DNA of 37,110 bases. It comes from Candidatus Moraniibacteriota bacterium. Its GTDB lineage: Bacteria > Patescibacteriota > Minisyncoccia > Moranbacterales > UBA9337. Below the pieces are notes generated by a model. The model was not told the origin of the DNA. It saw only the letters and a list, made by a program, of their open reading frames with translations, and made no database searches. Below are positions 10,378 through 20,012 of this stretch, in pieces. The stretch covers positions 1 to 37,110 of the forward strand of contig JALSQF010000001.1 of NCBI GenBank assembly GCA_026985555.1, in the 5' to 3' direction. The first letter of the stretch is position 1; the number at the start of each line of letters is the position of its first letter. The position numbers were made by a program, and so were the translations under genes.

Positions 10378-11898
10378 TTAAACTAATTCAAATTCTTTTA
10401 ATGCTTTTTGCAAAGATTCTTCCATTACAGAGGAAATTTCTCCTGTTTCTTTAATATTTTCTAAAATATCTTTATGCATAGTTGCTAAATATTTATAAAA
10501 TTTTTCTTCCCACTGAGATATTTTATTTATAGGAACATCATCTAAATAACCATTAGTTAAAGCATATAAAATAACTACTTGATTTTCTATAGGTAAAGGA
10601 GCATATTGATTTTGTTTTAACACTTCTATTGTTCTTTTTCCTCTTTCTATTTGTTTTTTAGTTTTTTCGTCTAAATCAGAACCAAATTGCGCAAAAGCTT
10701 CTAATTCTCTAAATTGAGCTAAATCTAAACGCAACTTCCCAGCTACTTTTTTCATAGCTTTTACTTGAGCTGCTGATCCTACTCTTGAAACAGATAATCC
10801 TACATTAAGCGCTGGACGAACCCCCTTGTAAAATAAATCACTTTCCAAATAAATTTGACCATCTGTAATAGAAATAACATTAGTAGGAATATAAGCAGAA
10901 ACATCTCCTGCTTGTGTTTCAATAATAGGTAAAGATGTGATTGATCCTCCGCCAAAAGCATCATCTAATTTTACACTTCTTTCTAATAAACGGGAATGCA
11001 AATAAAAAATATCTCCCGGATAAGCCTCTCTCCCTGGAGGGCGACGTAAAATTAATGATATTTGCCTATACGCCCAAGCATGTTTACTTAAATCATCATA
11101 CACAATTAAAACGTCTTTACCTTGATCCATGAAATATTCTGCTAAAGCTGTTCCTGCATAGGGGGCAATAAAAGAAAAAGAAGCTGGCTCTGAGGCTCCA
11201 GCTACTATTACTGTTGTGTATTCCATAGCTCCATATTTTTTTAATTCGTTGACAATTCTAGCTACTTTAGATTCTTTTTGTCCAATAGCAACATAAATAC
11301 AAATCATATTTTGCCCTTTTTGATTAATAATAGTATCAATAGCAATAGCAGTTTTTCCTGTTTGACGATCACCAATAATTAATTCTCTTTGTCCTCTTCC
11401 AATAGGAATCATAGAATCTATAGCTTTAATTCCTGTTTGAACTGGCTGATTAACAGACTTACGTTCAATTACCCCTGGTGCAATTTTTTCTATAGGATAA
11501 TATTTATCAGTTTTTATTTTTTCTTTACCATCAATAGGCAATCCAAGAGGATTAAGCACTCTTCCTATAGATTTTTCACTTACAGGAATAGAAAGAATTT
11601 TTCCCGTAGCTTCAACCTGATCGCCTTCTTTAATTTTTTCATAATCTCCTAATATCATTATTCCTATTTCATCTTCTTCTAAGTTTAACGCTACTCCATA
11701 AATATAATTTTTATCACTTTTATCATCATCCACGATGAAACGAACCATTTCAGAGGCCATGATATTTGATAACCCTGACACTCTAGCTATTCCATCTCCT
11801 ACTTCTATTACTTCCCCAACTTTTTGCATTTCTTCTTGAGTATCAATTTCCTCTATTTGTTTTTTTAGTTCCTCAATTATATAATTTTTATTATTCAT
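10378..11898 (-). CDS. atpA: F-type ATP synthase alpha subunit
   Basis: [19 protein letters not shown]; strongly conserved family. Confidence 0.98.
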   Translation of the reverse strand: MNNKNYIIEELKKQIEEIDTQEEMQKVGEVIEVGDGIARVSGLSNIMASEMVRFIVDDDKSDKNYIYGVALNLEEDEIGIMILGDYEKIKEGDQVEATGKILSIPVSEKSIGRVLNPLGLPIDGKEKIKTDKYYPIEKIAPGVIERKSVNQPVQTGIKAIDSMIPIGRGQRELIIGDRQTGKTAIAIDTIINQKGQNMICIYVAIGQKESKVARIVNELKKYGAMEYTTVIVAGASEPASFSFIAPYAGTALAEYFMDQGKDVLIVYDDLSKHAWAYRQISLILRRPPGREAYPGDIFYLHSRLLERSVKLDDAFGGGSITSLPIIETQAGDVSAYIPTNVISITDGQIYLESDLFYKGVRPALNVGLSVSRVGSAAQVKAMKKVAGKLRLDLAQFRELEAFAQFGSDLDEKTKKQIERGKRTIEVLKQNQYAPLPIENQVVILYALTNGYLDDVPINKISQWEEKFYKYLATMHKDILENIKETGEISSVMEESLQKALKEFELV

Positions 11899-11927
11899 AA
11901 CAATACAATTTAATTTATATATTATAT

Positions 11928-12323
11928 TTAATTTGTTATTTTGTCTTTTAATTTTCTTAATTGCTTAGCAATACTTTTATCAATAACATCTTCGTTGTTG
12001 ATTTTAATTTTTATCCCTCCTTTTAGCTCTGGCTTTACTTTTGAAATTAAGTCTATTTCTTTCGCACTATATTTTTCTTTTAAAAAATTACTAATATTAT
12101 TTTTTTCTTGTTCTCTTAATTTTTCTGTTGAAAATATTTGAACATCTATAATATTGTTTTTTTGATTATAAATTTTTTTAAATTTTTTTATGATTTCTTC
12201 TATCTGATTTAATTTTCTATTTTTTTGTAAAAATAAAACAAATTTTTTTAAATTTTTTTTTATTTCTTCCGGAGATTTATTCTTTGTTAAATCATATAGA
12301 ATTTGAGCATATCTTTTAACCAT
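11928..12323 (-). CDS. atpH: F-type ATP synthase delta subunit
   Basis: [11 protein letters not shown] ... [29 protein letters not shown]; position between atpF and atpA. Confidence 0.88.
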   Translation of the reverse strand: MVKRYAQILYDLTKNKSPEEIKKNLKKFVLFLQKNRKLNQIEEIIKKFKKIYNQKNNIIDVQIFSTEKLREQEKNNISNFLKEKYSAKEIDLISKVKPELKGGIKIKINNEDVIDKSIAKQLRKLKDKITN

Positions 12324-12337
12324 ATTTTTTAAAAAAA

Positions 12338-12829
12338 TTATTTTTCTTTTATAATTTTTTCTATTAAATTCTTGTCTGTTTTAGCCTTCATTTTTTCATT
12401 AACAACTTTTTCTGTAGCAAGAAAAACTAGGTTAGCTATTTCTGATTTAGCTTCTTGCAATATCTTTTTTTTCTCTTTTACTATTTCTTTTTGAGCTGAT
12501 TGCATTATTGTTTCTGCTTTTTTCTGGGCATCTTTTAAAATTTCATCACTATTTTTTTGAGCTTGCTTTTCTGCTTTTTCTATAATTTTTTGTGCTTCTT
12601 GACGCGCTTTTTTTAAAACTCTTTTTTCTTCTTTTTTAATAACTTCCAATTTTTTTTCTGCCTCTTCTGCATCTTGCAATCCTTTTTTAATTTTTGTTTG
12701 TCGCTGTTCTAACACGTTTAATAAGGGTGTATAAACAAATTTTTTAAGCACCCAAAGTAAAATAAGAAAATTAATTATCTGTGCTAATAATAATTTTCCA
12801 TTAATACCCAAATTTCCTAATAATTCCAT
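12338..12829 (-). CDS. atpF: F-type ATP synthase b subunit
   Basis: N-terminal TM plus long charged coiled coil; operon position. Confidence 0.93.
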   Translation of the reverse strand: MELLGNLGINGKLLLAQIINFLILLWVLKKFVYTPLLNVLEQRQTKIKKGLQDAEEAEKKLEVIKKEEKRVLKKARQEAQKIIEKAEKQAQKNSDEILKDAQKKAETIMQSAQKEIVKEKKKILQEAKSEIANLVFLATEKVVNEKMKAKTDKNLIEKIIKEK

Positions 12830-12937
12830 ATATTTAGAAGAAAGACTGCTATAATTTTTTTTAGATTTTTGAACTAAAAAATACTAAAGACATCTAACTC
12901 CTGATAATTCTAATTAAAACGGGTCTTTCTAAAAATT

Positions 12938-13219
<282 letters not shown>

Positions 13220-13271
13220 TTAAGAATTATAGTTTATAAATTAATTTTAATTTATAAACTATAATTCTTAA
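13220..13271. repeat. 25-bp perfect inverted repeat between atpB and atpE
   Basis: Arms 13220-13244 and 13247-13271 (TTAAGAATTATAGTTTATAAATTAA and its reverse complement), 2-nt centre. Confidence 0.85.
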
Positions 13272-13277
13272 AAATAT

Positions 13278-14024
13278 CTAATGATGTTCTGTGGCTATTT
13301 TCATAAAAACTAAAGCTAACATTGCAAATACTAACGCTTGAATAAATCCTACAAATATCTCTAATAATAAAAATGGCAAAGGTAAGAAATAAGGAACCAA
13401 TGTTAAAGCAACTGTCAATAAGACTTCACCTGCAAAAATATTACCAAATAGACGAAAGGAAAACGATATTATTTTAGCAAACTCTGAAATAATTTCAAGT
13501 GCCCCCACAAAAGTCCCTACAAAATAAGGTTTTTTTAAAGGACTAACTAAAAATTTACCGGTATATTTTTTAACACCTAAAGCAGTAATTCCTATAAACT
13601 GAACCAAAATAACCACCACTAAAGATAATGCTAAAGTCATATTTAAATCTGCACTATTACTGCGAATAAAAGGAATTATGCCTTCTTTACCTTCTTGAAA
13701 ATGCTTTAATCCGATTGTGCCTAATCCTGGAACTATTTCTATCCAATTAGACAAAATAACAAAAATAAAAATCGTAGCGACAACAGGAAAAAATTTTCTT
13801 GTTTGTTCTCTATTTTTAGTAACCCCATCTATTAATTCTAATAGATTTTCTAGTATCCATTCTAATATATTTTGAAAACCCTTAGGAATTAAATTTATTT
13901 TTCGTTGCAATAAAAAAGAAGTTATTATAATTAATAAACTAATTATAATAGTAATAAAAAATGTATTCGTAATGGGAAAACTCCCTAGATAAGCAATCGT
14001 TTCTGGAGCTAAAGAAATTTCCAT
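13278..14024 (-). CDS. atpB: F-type ATP synthase a subunit
   Basis: Polytopic; SFSFRLFGNIFAGEVLL motif. Confidence 0.96.
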   Translation of the reverse strand: MEISLAPETIAYLGSFPITNTFFITIIISLLIIITSFLLQRKINLIPKGFQNILEWILENLLELIDGVTKNREQTRKFFPVVATIFIFVILSNWIEIVPGLGTIGLKHFQEGKEGIIPFIRSNSADLNMTLALSLVVVILVQFIGITALGVKKYTGKFLVSPLKKPYFVGTFVGALEIISEFAKIISFSFRLFGNIFAGEVLLTVALTLVPYFLPLPFLLLEIFVGFIQALVFAMLALVFMKIATEHH

Positions 14025-14046
14025 AAAAATTATTTAATTAATTAAA

Positions 14047-14295
14047 TTATTTTTTACCTCTTTTTTTGTTTGATTGTTTTTCAATTAAACCTAAATAATT
14101 ATTTAACTTTTTATAAATTAAATAAGTAGTGAAAAAAATAGCTAAAATAATACCTATTAAAAAAAACCAGGGCGCAGAATTTATTTTCTTATCTAAAAAT
14201 TTCCCTCCTAAAGAAAATAATAATAAAGGAATAACAATTAAATATCCCATCTCCCACGCTATCCCTAACATTGACCAACTATCATTTTTTTTCAC
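14047..14295 (-). CDS. AtpZ/AtpI-like small membrane protein
   Basis: 82 aa, two TM, precedes atpB. Confidence 0.65.
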   Translation of the reverse strand: MKKNDSWSMLGIAWEMGYLIVIPLLLFSLGGKFLDKKINSAPWFFLIGIILAIFFTTYLIYKKLNNYLGLIEKQSNKKRGKK

Positions 14296-14387
14296 GATTT
14301 TTTAATTTACATTTATTAACTTTTTTATCTTATTATTGCTCTATTAAATTGTCAATATTTTTTAGATAATTTTCTTAACTAAACCAT

Positions 14388-14419
14388 AAACAAAACTCTT
14401 CTTTAGAAGAGTTTTGTTT
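14388..14419. terminator. Hairpin terminator between the HU gene and the atp operon
   Basis: 14-bp perfect stem AAACAAAACTCTTC/GAAGAGTTTTGTTT with TTTA loop. Confidence 0.7.
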
Positions 14420-14452
14420 CTATCTTTTTGTTTTTGTTAATTTTATTATAAA

Positions 14453-14737
14453 TTAATTTACTGCATCTTTCAAGGCTTTTCCAGCAGAAAATTTTGGCAC
14501 TTTACGTGCAGGAATTTTGATTGATTCTCCTGTTCTAGGGTTTCTACCTTGTCTTGCTTTTCTTTTAGAAACTTTAAAGGTTCCAAATCCAGTTAAAGTT
14601 ATTTTATGACCTTTTCTAAGTTCTTGAGTTACTTTATCAGTAAAAGCTTCTAAAGCAGCTCCAGCCGCTTTTTTAGAAATATCAGCAGAAGAAGCTATTG
14701 TGTTAACTAGAACTTCTTTAGTTATATTTTTTGCCAT
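14453..14737 (-). CDS. hup: HU-family DNA-binding protein
   Basis: MAKNITKEVLVNTIASSADISKKAAGAALEAF ... GFGTFKVSKRKARQGRNPRTGESIKIPARKVPKFSAGKALKDAVN; GGAGGTG upstream supports the ATG at 14737 over the track start 14746. Confidence 0.95.
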   Translation of the reverse strand: MAKNITKEVLVNTIASSADISKKAAGAALEAFTDKVTQELRKGHKITLTGFGTFKVSKRKARQGRNPRTGESIKIPARKVPKFSAGKALKDAVN

Positions 14738-14815
14738 GTAAAACACCTCCCTTCAAAATTAATTTAAATATTTACTTTAAAATTCTATAATTTTACTAAA
14801 AATAACGCAAATAAG

Positions 14816-14824
14816 TTATCCACA
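14816..14824 (+). promoter_or_regulatory. Perfect DnaA box TTATCCACA upstream of the HU gene
   Basis: Exact motif in the intergenic region. Confidence 0.45.
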
Positions 14825-14875
14825 GTTTATATTTTAATATAAGCTTTGTATAAATTATATATTGCATAAACTATT

Positions 14876-16408
14876 TTAACGAGCGTATTCCACAGCCCTT
14901 AATTCTCTTAATACATTTACTTTTATTTCACCAGGATATTTAAGTTCTTCTTCTATTTTATTAGCAATCTCTTTAGCTAATTTTATAGCTCTTAAATCAT
15001 CTACTTCTTCCGGTGAAACAAAAACTCTAATTTCTCTACCGGCTTGAATAGCAAAAGATTTTTCCACTTCTTCAAAAGAGTTAACGACATTCTCTAGCTC
15101 TTCTAATCTTTTTAGATAATTTTCTAGTGTATCTTTACGCGCTCCTGGACGAGCAGCAGAAATAGCATCTGCAGCTGCTACTAGATAAGATTCTTGAGTA
15201 GCAAAAGGATAATCTTCATGATGAGATTTCATTGCATCAATAACTTTTTTATCTATTCCAAATTTCTCTAAAATTTTTATACCTATTTCTATGTGTGTTC
15301 CTTGAATTTCATGATCTACAGCTTTACCAATATCATGAAAAAGTCCTGCTTTTTTTGCTAGATTTACATCCGCTCCTAATTCCGCAGCTAGAGCTCCCGC
15401 TAAATGAGCTACTTCTATAGAATGAATTAAAACATTTTGACCAAAACTAGTTCTATAACGAAGTCGTCCTAAAAGATAAACTAATTTAGGAGGTATTCCA
15501 GCTATACCCACATCATAAGTAGCCGCTTCTCCAGCTTCTCTAATTTTTTTATCAATTTCTTCTTTAGCAAATTTCACTGCTTCATCAATTCTAGTAGGAT
15601 GAATTCTGCCATCCTCTATAAGTTTTTCTAGCGCAATTCTAGCAATTTCTCTTCTTACTGGATCAAACCCAGAAATAACTAATGCTTCTGGTGTATCATC
15701 AATTATTATTTCTACACCTGTTTGTTGTTCTAATGTTTTAATATTTCTTCCTTCTCGCCCTATAATTCTTCCTTTAATATCATCTGAAGGTAAAGAAATA
15801 GTTGTGGTAGTTATTTCAGCAGCATGAGATGAAGCATATTTTTGCACTGCTGTTGTTATCATATCACGAGCTTTTTTTTCTATTTCGTCTTTGGCTTCTT
15901 TTTCTAGTTTGCTTAATCGTTCTGTTAATTCTTTCTTATTTTCTTCTTCTGTTAATTGCAATAATACTTGTTTAGCTTGTTCTTTATTTAAAGAAGCTAT
16001 TTTTTCTAATCTTTTCATCTCTTCTTCTTTTATTTCTTTCGTTTCTTCTTTAATCTTTTTAATTTCTTCCGCTTTTTGCTTTAACATTTCCGTTCCCTTA
16101 TCTAAATCTACCATTTTTTTATCTATCATTTCTTCTCTTTTTGCTAAACGAGATTCCATTTTTTGAATTTGGGTTTTTCTTTCTTTTTCTTCCTGTTTAA
16201 TATCATCAAGAATATTAACCGCTTTCTTTTTAGCGTTTAATAAAATGTCTTCGGCTTTTTTTTCTGCATCTTTAATTATTTTCTCTGCCTTACCCTCTGC
16301 GGTAGAAAGTTGTTTTTTGGCAATTGTTTGTCTAGCATAATATCCTAAAACAGAACCTAATGAAATAGAAACAATAACGGTTCCTAACATAAATAAACTT
16401 ATTTCCAT
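14876..16408 (-). CDS. rny: Ribonuclease Y
   Basis: N-terminal TM, coiled coil, KH domain GRIIGREGRNIKTLEQQTGVEIIIDDTPEALVISGFDPVRREIA, HD domain. Confidence 0.97.
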   Translation of the reverse strand: MEISLFMLGTVIVSISLGSVLGYYARQTIAKKQLSTAEGKAEKIIKDAEKKAEDILLNAKKKAVNILDDIKQEEKERKTQIQKMESRLAKREEMIDKKMVDLDKGTEMLKQKAEEIKKIKEETKEIKEEEMKRLEKIASLNKEQAKQVLLQLTEEENKKELTERLSKLEKEAKDEIEKKARDMITTAVQKYASSHAAEITTTTISLPSDDIKGRIIGREGRNIKTLEQQTGVEIIIDDTPEALVISGFDPVRREIARIALEKLIEDGRIHPTRIDEAVKFAKEEIDKKIREAGEAATYDVGIAGIPPKLVYLLGRLRYRTSFGQNVLIHSIEVAHLAGALAAELGADVNLAKKAGLFHDIGKAVDHEIQGTHIEIGIKILEKFGIDKKVIDAMKSHHEDYPFATQESYLVAAADAISAARPGARKDTLENYLKRLEELENVVNSFEEVEKSFAIQAGREIRVFVSPEEVDDLRAIKLAKEIANKIEEELKYPGEIKVNVLRELRAVEYAR

Positions 16409-16631
16409 TTTTTTAGAATATTTTTCGTCTATAAAAAGTTTATTTTCTAAAAATTTTTATAAATTCAAAAAGTAATGCGCTATTATATTTTTATTAAAGT
16501 AAACTAATTTTTGATTTTTTTTAATTGACGTCATTAAATTTTTAACAATCACTTTATTTATACTTATAGAACGAAAAATAATTTTATTAATAAAATTATA
16601 CTTTAGCAAGTATACTTTAATTATCGTTTTT

Positions 16632-16660
16632 TGTCAAAGATTTAATAAAATGTTATAATA
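16632..16660 (+). promoter_or_regulatory. Promoter of gpmI: TTGTCA-17-TATAAT
   Basis: -35 16632-16637, -10 16655-16660. Confidence 0.6.
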
Positions 16661-16695
16661 AAAAAATAAAATTTTATTTTTTTATTTTTTAATTT

Positions 16696-18264
16696 ATGTT
16701 GCAACCTGTTATATTAATTGTTTTAGATGGTTGGGGAATTAGTACTTCAAAAAGAGGTAATGCTATATCTAAAGCAAATAAACCCACTATCACTAAACTT
16801 AACAAATATTATCCTATGACTGCTTTACAAGCTTCGGGTATTTCCGTAGGAATACCTTGGGGCGAACCAGGTAATAGTGAAGTAGGTCATATGACACTAG
16901 GAGCAGGACAAATTATTTATCAAAATTTACCTAGAATAAGTTTAGCTATTCAAGAAGGTACCTTTTTTCAAAATAAAACTTTTTTAGATGCAATGACCAA
17001 TGTAAGAAAAAACGATTCTTCTTTGCATCTTATGGGATTAGTTGGTTCTGGAACTACTCATTCTTACATAGAACATCTTTATGCTTTATTAGAATTAGCT
17101 AAATTACAAAAAATAGAAAAAGTGTTTGTACATATTTTTACTGATGGAAGAGATTCTCCTCCCACTAACGGAGTCGGAATAGTAAAAAATATTCAAGAAA
17201 GAATGAAATATTTACAAACAGGAAAAATAGCTTCTGTTTGTGGTAGAAGTTTAGCTATGGACAGAAATAATAATTGGGAACGAACTGAAAAAGTTTATAA
17301 TTTATTAACCAAAGGAGAAGGAGAGCCAATTGAAGATGTGGTTACTTATTTACAAATGTCTTATGATAAAGGAATAACCGATGAGTTTATTTCTCCAGGC
17401 ATAGTTATGAATAATCAACAACCTTTAACTACTATTAAAGATAAGGATTCAGTAATATTTTTCAATTTTAGAGAAGATCGTGCGAGACAATTAACTAAAG
17501 CTTTTGTTTTACCTTCTTTTGATAAATTTCCTCGTTCTAAAAAACTTGATTTAAATTTTGTTACTATGGTTAATTATGAAAAAGATATACCCGCCAATGT
17601 AGCTTTTCCACCTAAAGAGATTAAAAATGGATTAGGAGAAATATTAAGTCAAAATCACAAATTACAACTTCGTATTGCTGAAACAGAAAAATATGCTCAT
17701 GTTACTTATTTTTTTAATGGAGGAAAAGAACAACCTTGGCCAGGAGAAGATAGAATTTTAATTCCATCCCCCACTGTTTCTCATTTTAATGAAACTCCAG
17801 AGATGAGTGCTTATCAAATTACTGAAAGAGTTATTCAATCTATAGAATTAAAAAAATACGATTTTATTCTTATTAATTATGCTAATCCTGATATGGTAGG
17901 ACATACTGGTGATGAAAAAGCTACTATCAAAGCTATTGAAATAGTGGACGAATGTCTTTCTATGTTAGTTCCTACCGCTTTAAAATTTAACCATAAAATA
18001 TTAATCACCGCTGATCATGGAAATGCTGAACAGTTAATAAACCCTAATACTGGTGAAATAGACACCCAACATACCAGCAACCCTGTTCCTCTTTGGTTTG
18101 TTACACCTGATAATCATAGAGAAAAAGATCCTGCTAATACACATATTGAGGACATAGAAACAGGAGGTATTTTAAGTGACGTTGCTCCTACTATTTTAGA
18201 ATTATTAAATTTAGAAAAACCTAAAGAAATGACTGGAGAAAGCCTTCTTCCTATTTTAAGATAA
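16696..18264 (+). CDS. gpmI: 2,3-bisphosphoglycerate-independent phosphoglycerate mutase
   Basis: VILIVLDGWGIS, PGNSEVGHMTLGAGQIIYQ, ADHGNAEQ. Confidence 0.97.
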   Translation: MLQPVILIVLDGWGISTSKRGNAISKANKPTITKLNKYYPMTALQASGISVGIPWGEPGNSEVGHMTLGAGQIIYQNLPRISLAIQEGTFFQNKTFLDAMTNVRKNDSSLHLMGLVGSGTTHSYIEHLYALLELAKLQKIEKVFVHIFTDGRDSPPTNGVGIVKNIQERMKYLQTGKIASVCGRSLAMDRNNNWERTEKVYNLLTKGEGEPIEDVVTYLQMSYDKGITDEFISPGIVMNNQQPLTTIKDKDSVIFFNFREDRARQLTKAFVLPSFDKFPRSKKLDLNFVTMVNYEKDIPANVAFPPKEIKNGLGEILSQNHKLQLRIAETEKYAHVTYFFNGGKEQPWPGEDRILIPSPTVSHFNETPEMSAYQITERVIQSIELKKYDFILINYANPDMVGHTGDEKATIKAIEIVDECLSMLVPTALKFNHKILITADHGNAEQLINPNTGEIDTQHTSNPVPLWFVTPDNHREKDPANTHIEDIETGGILSDVAPTILELLNLEKPKEMTGESLLPILR

Positions 18265-18268
18265 AAAA

Positions 18269-19894
18269 TTATATATTCTCCAAACTATCATTTTCTTTTC
18301 CTAATAACTTAATTTTAAAACTAGTTTTAAATTCTTTTAATTCTTGAATTTTAAATTTTTCTGCTATTAAATAAAAACTTACTACACCTAGTATTCCCGC
18401 TACAACCAATTGAAATAAAACTGCCCAAAAAGTATTAAGAATAATAAAATAGCTTATTAAATAACGTGTTAAATAAATAACTATACTAGCCAACAAACTA
18501 GTTAAAAATATTTTTTTTACAGAAAAAAAGGTTTTTTGTAAATCTTTTTTTATTATTATTTTTCTCAGGAAAAATAATAATAAAAAAGTATTAATTATAC
18601 TGGATAAAGAAAAAGCTAATGCTAAACCAATTACTCCCCACCTTTTTATAAAAATAAATAAACTTAATAAATTAATAAATTCGCTAATTAAAGCAATAAA
18701 AAAAGGGGTTTTTGTGTCTTGAAGAGAATAAAAAGCCCTAGAAAATAAAGGTATAAGAGCTTGGGCAAAAAGACTAAAAACTAAAACACCTAAAACAGAT
18801 AATGTTCTTAATGTATCATTCCAGTTAAATTTTCCTCCTCCTAAAATAACCCTTACTATTTCTGCTCTTAAAACAAAGAAAAATAAACTAATTGGAACAA
18901 TAAAAAAAAGTATTCTTCGTATGGTTCGTGTTAAAATATGACTAAATTTTTTAAAATTATTTTCTGCAGATAAAGAGCTTAATAAAGGAAAAACTGCCAC
19001 AGCAAAAGGAATACTAAAAAGACCTAGTGGTATACTTTGAATATTATTTGCTAAATTAAAAACAGCTAATGAACCCGCTGTTAAAGTAGAGGCAAAAATA
19101 GTAATAATTAATAAATTTATTTGAGAAACACCCATAGCTAAAGAACGGGGCAACATAAGAATTATTATTTTTTTAAGATCATTTTTTATTAGTGACCAAT
19201 TTATTTTTCTTTGAAAACGAAAATCAATTTGCTTAATAAATCCTATTTGAATTAACATATGCAAAAAAGCACCTAAAACAACTCCCCAAGCTAAACCAAT
19301 ATCCCCTAAAATTGGCACTAACACTAAAATACCAAAAATAATACCTAAATTATAAAAAATAGGAGCTAATGAAAAAGCTAAAAAACGTTTAAAGGAAACT
19401 AAAATACTTCCAAAAATAGCGCTTATTCCTAGAAAAAACGGGCTAAGAAACATAATTTTAGTAAAAATTATTGTTTTTTCTAATTTTTCAAATGAAAAAC
19501 CTGGTGCAATTAAATGTATTAAAGGATAAATAAATAAAAAAAGTATAATACCAATAAACAACATTGTTACTATTTCTAAAATTAGTAAAGATTGTGATAA
19601 TTGCCAAGCTTCTTGTTTCTTTTTTTTAACTATTAAATCAGTAAAAACAGGAATAAAAGCAGCATTTAACGCTCCTACTATTAAAAAATTATAAACTAAA
19701 TCAGGAAGACGAAAAGCTGCATAATAAATATCTAAAACATCGCCAGCACCAAAGGAAGACGCCAATATTCTATCTCTTATCAATCCTAATATTCTACTAA
19801 ATATACCCGCTACTGAAACAACTAGAGCTGCTCCAGCTACTGTTTCGTTGGGTAATTTTTGAAAAGTTTTTTTGTAAAAATTTTTCCAATTCAA
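18269..19894 (-). CDS. murJ: Lipid II flippase MurJ
   Basis: GIFSRILGLIRDRILASSFGAGDVLDIYYAAFRLPDLVYNFLIVGALNAAFIPVF. Confidence 0.94.
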   Translation of the reverse strand: MNWKNFYKKTFQKLPNETVAGAALVVSVAGIFSRILGLIRDRILASSFGAGDVLDIYYAAFRLPDLVYNFLIVGALNAAFIPVFTDLIVKKKKQEAWQLSQSLLILEIVTMLFIGIILFLFIYPLIHLIAPGFSFEKLEKTIIFTKIMFLSPFFLGISAIFGSILVSFKRFLAFSLAPIFYNLGIIFGILVLVPILGDIGLAWGVVLGAFLHMLIQIGFIKQIDFRFQRKINWSLIKNDLKKIIILMLPRSLAMGVSQINLLIITIFASTLTAGSLAVFNLANNIQSIPLGLFSIPFAVAVFPLLSSLSAENNFKKFSHILTRTIRRILFFIVPISLFFFVLRAEIVRVILGGGKFNWNDTLRTLSVLGVLVFSLFAQALIPLFSRAFYSLQDTKTPFFIALISEFINLLSLFIFIKRWGVIGLALAFSLSSIINTFLLLFFLRKIIIKKDLQKTFFSVKKIFLTSLLASIVIYLTRYLISYFIILNTFWAVLFQLVVAGILGVVSFYLIAEKFKIQELKEFKTSFKIKLLGKENDSLENI

Positions 19895-19922
19895 GTTTTT
19901 AAAAATTATTTTTTACAATAAA

Positions 19923-19948
19923 AAATACCTTCTTATTATAAGGTATTT
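19923..19948 (-). terminator. Hairpin terminator downstream of the PBP gene
   Basis: AAATACCTT/AAGGTATTT inverted repeat with A/T tracts. Confidence 0.55.
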
Positions 19949-20012
19949 AAAAATTTAAGCAATAAACAATAAAACACTATTTTATATAATATTTTTATAA
20001 ATACTAATATAA

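Noticed and set aside
12837-12930. AGAAAGAC...GTCTTTCT inverted repeat upstream of atpF
   Set aside because: Short arms separated by a long loop; weak evidence for a functional structure.
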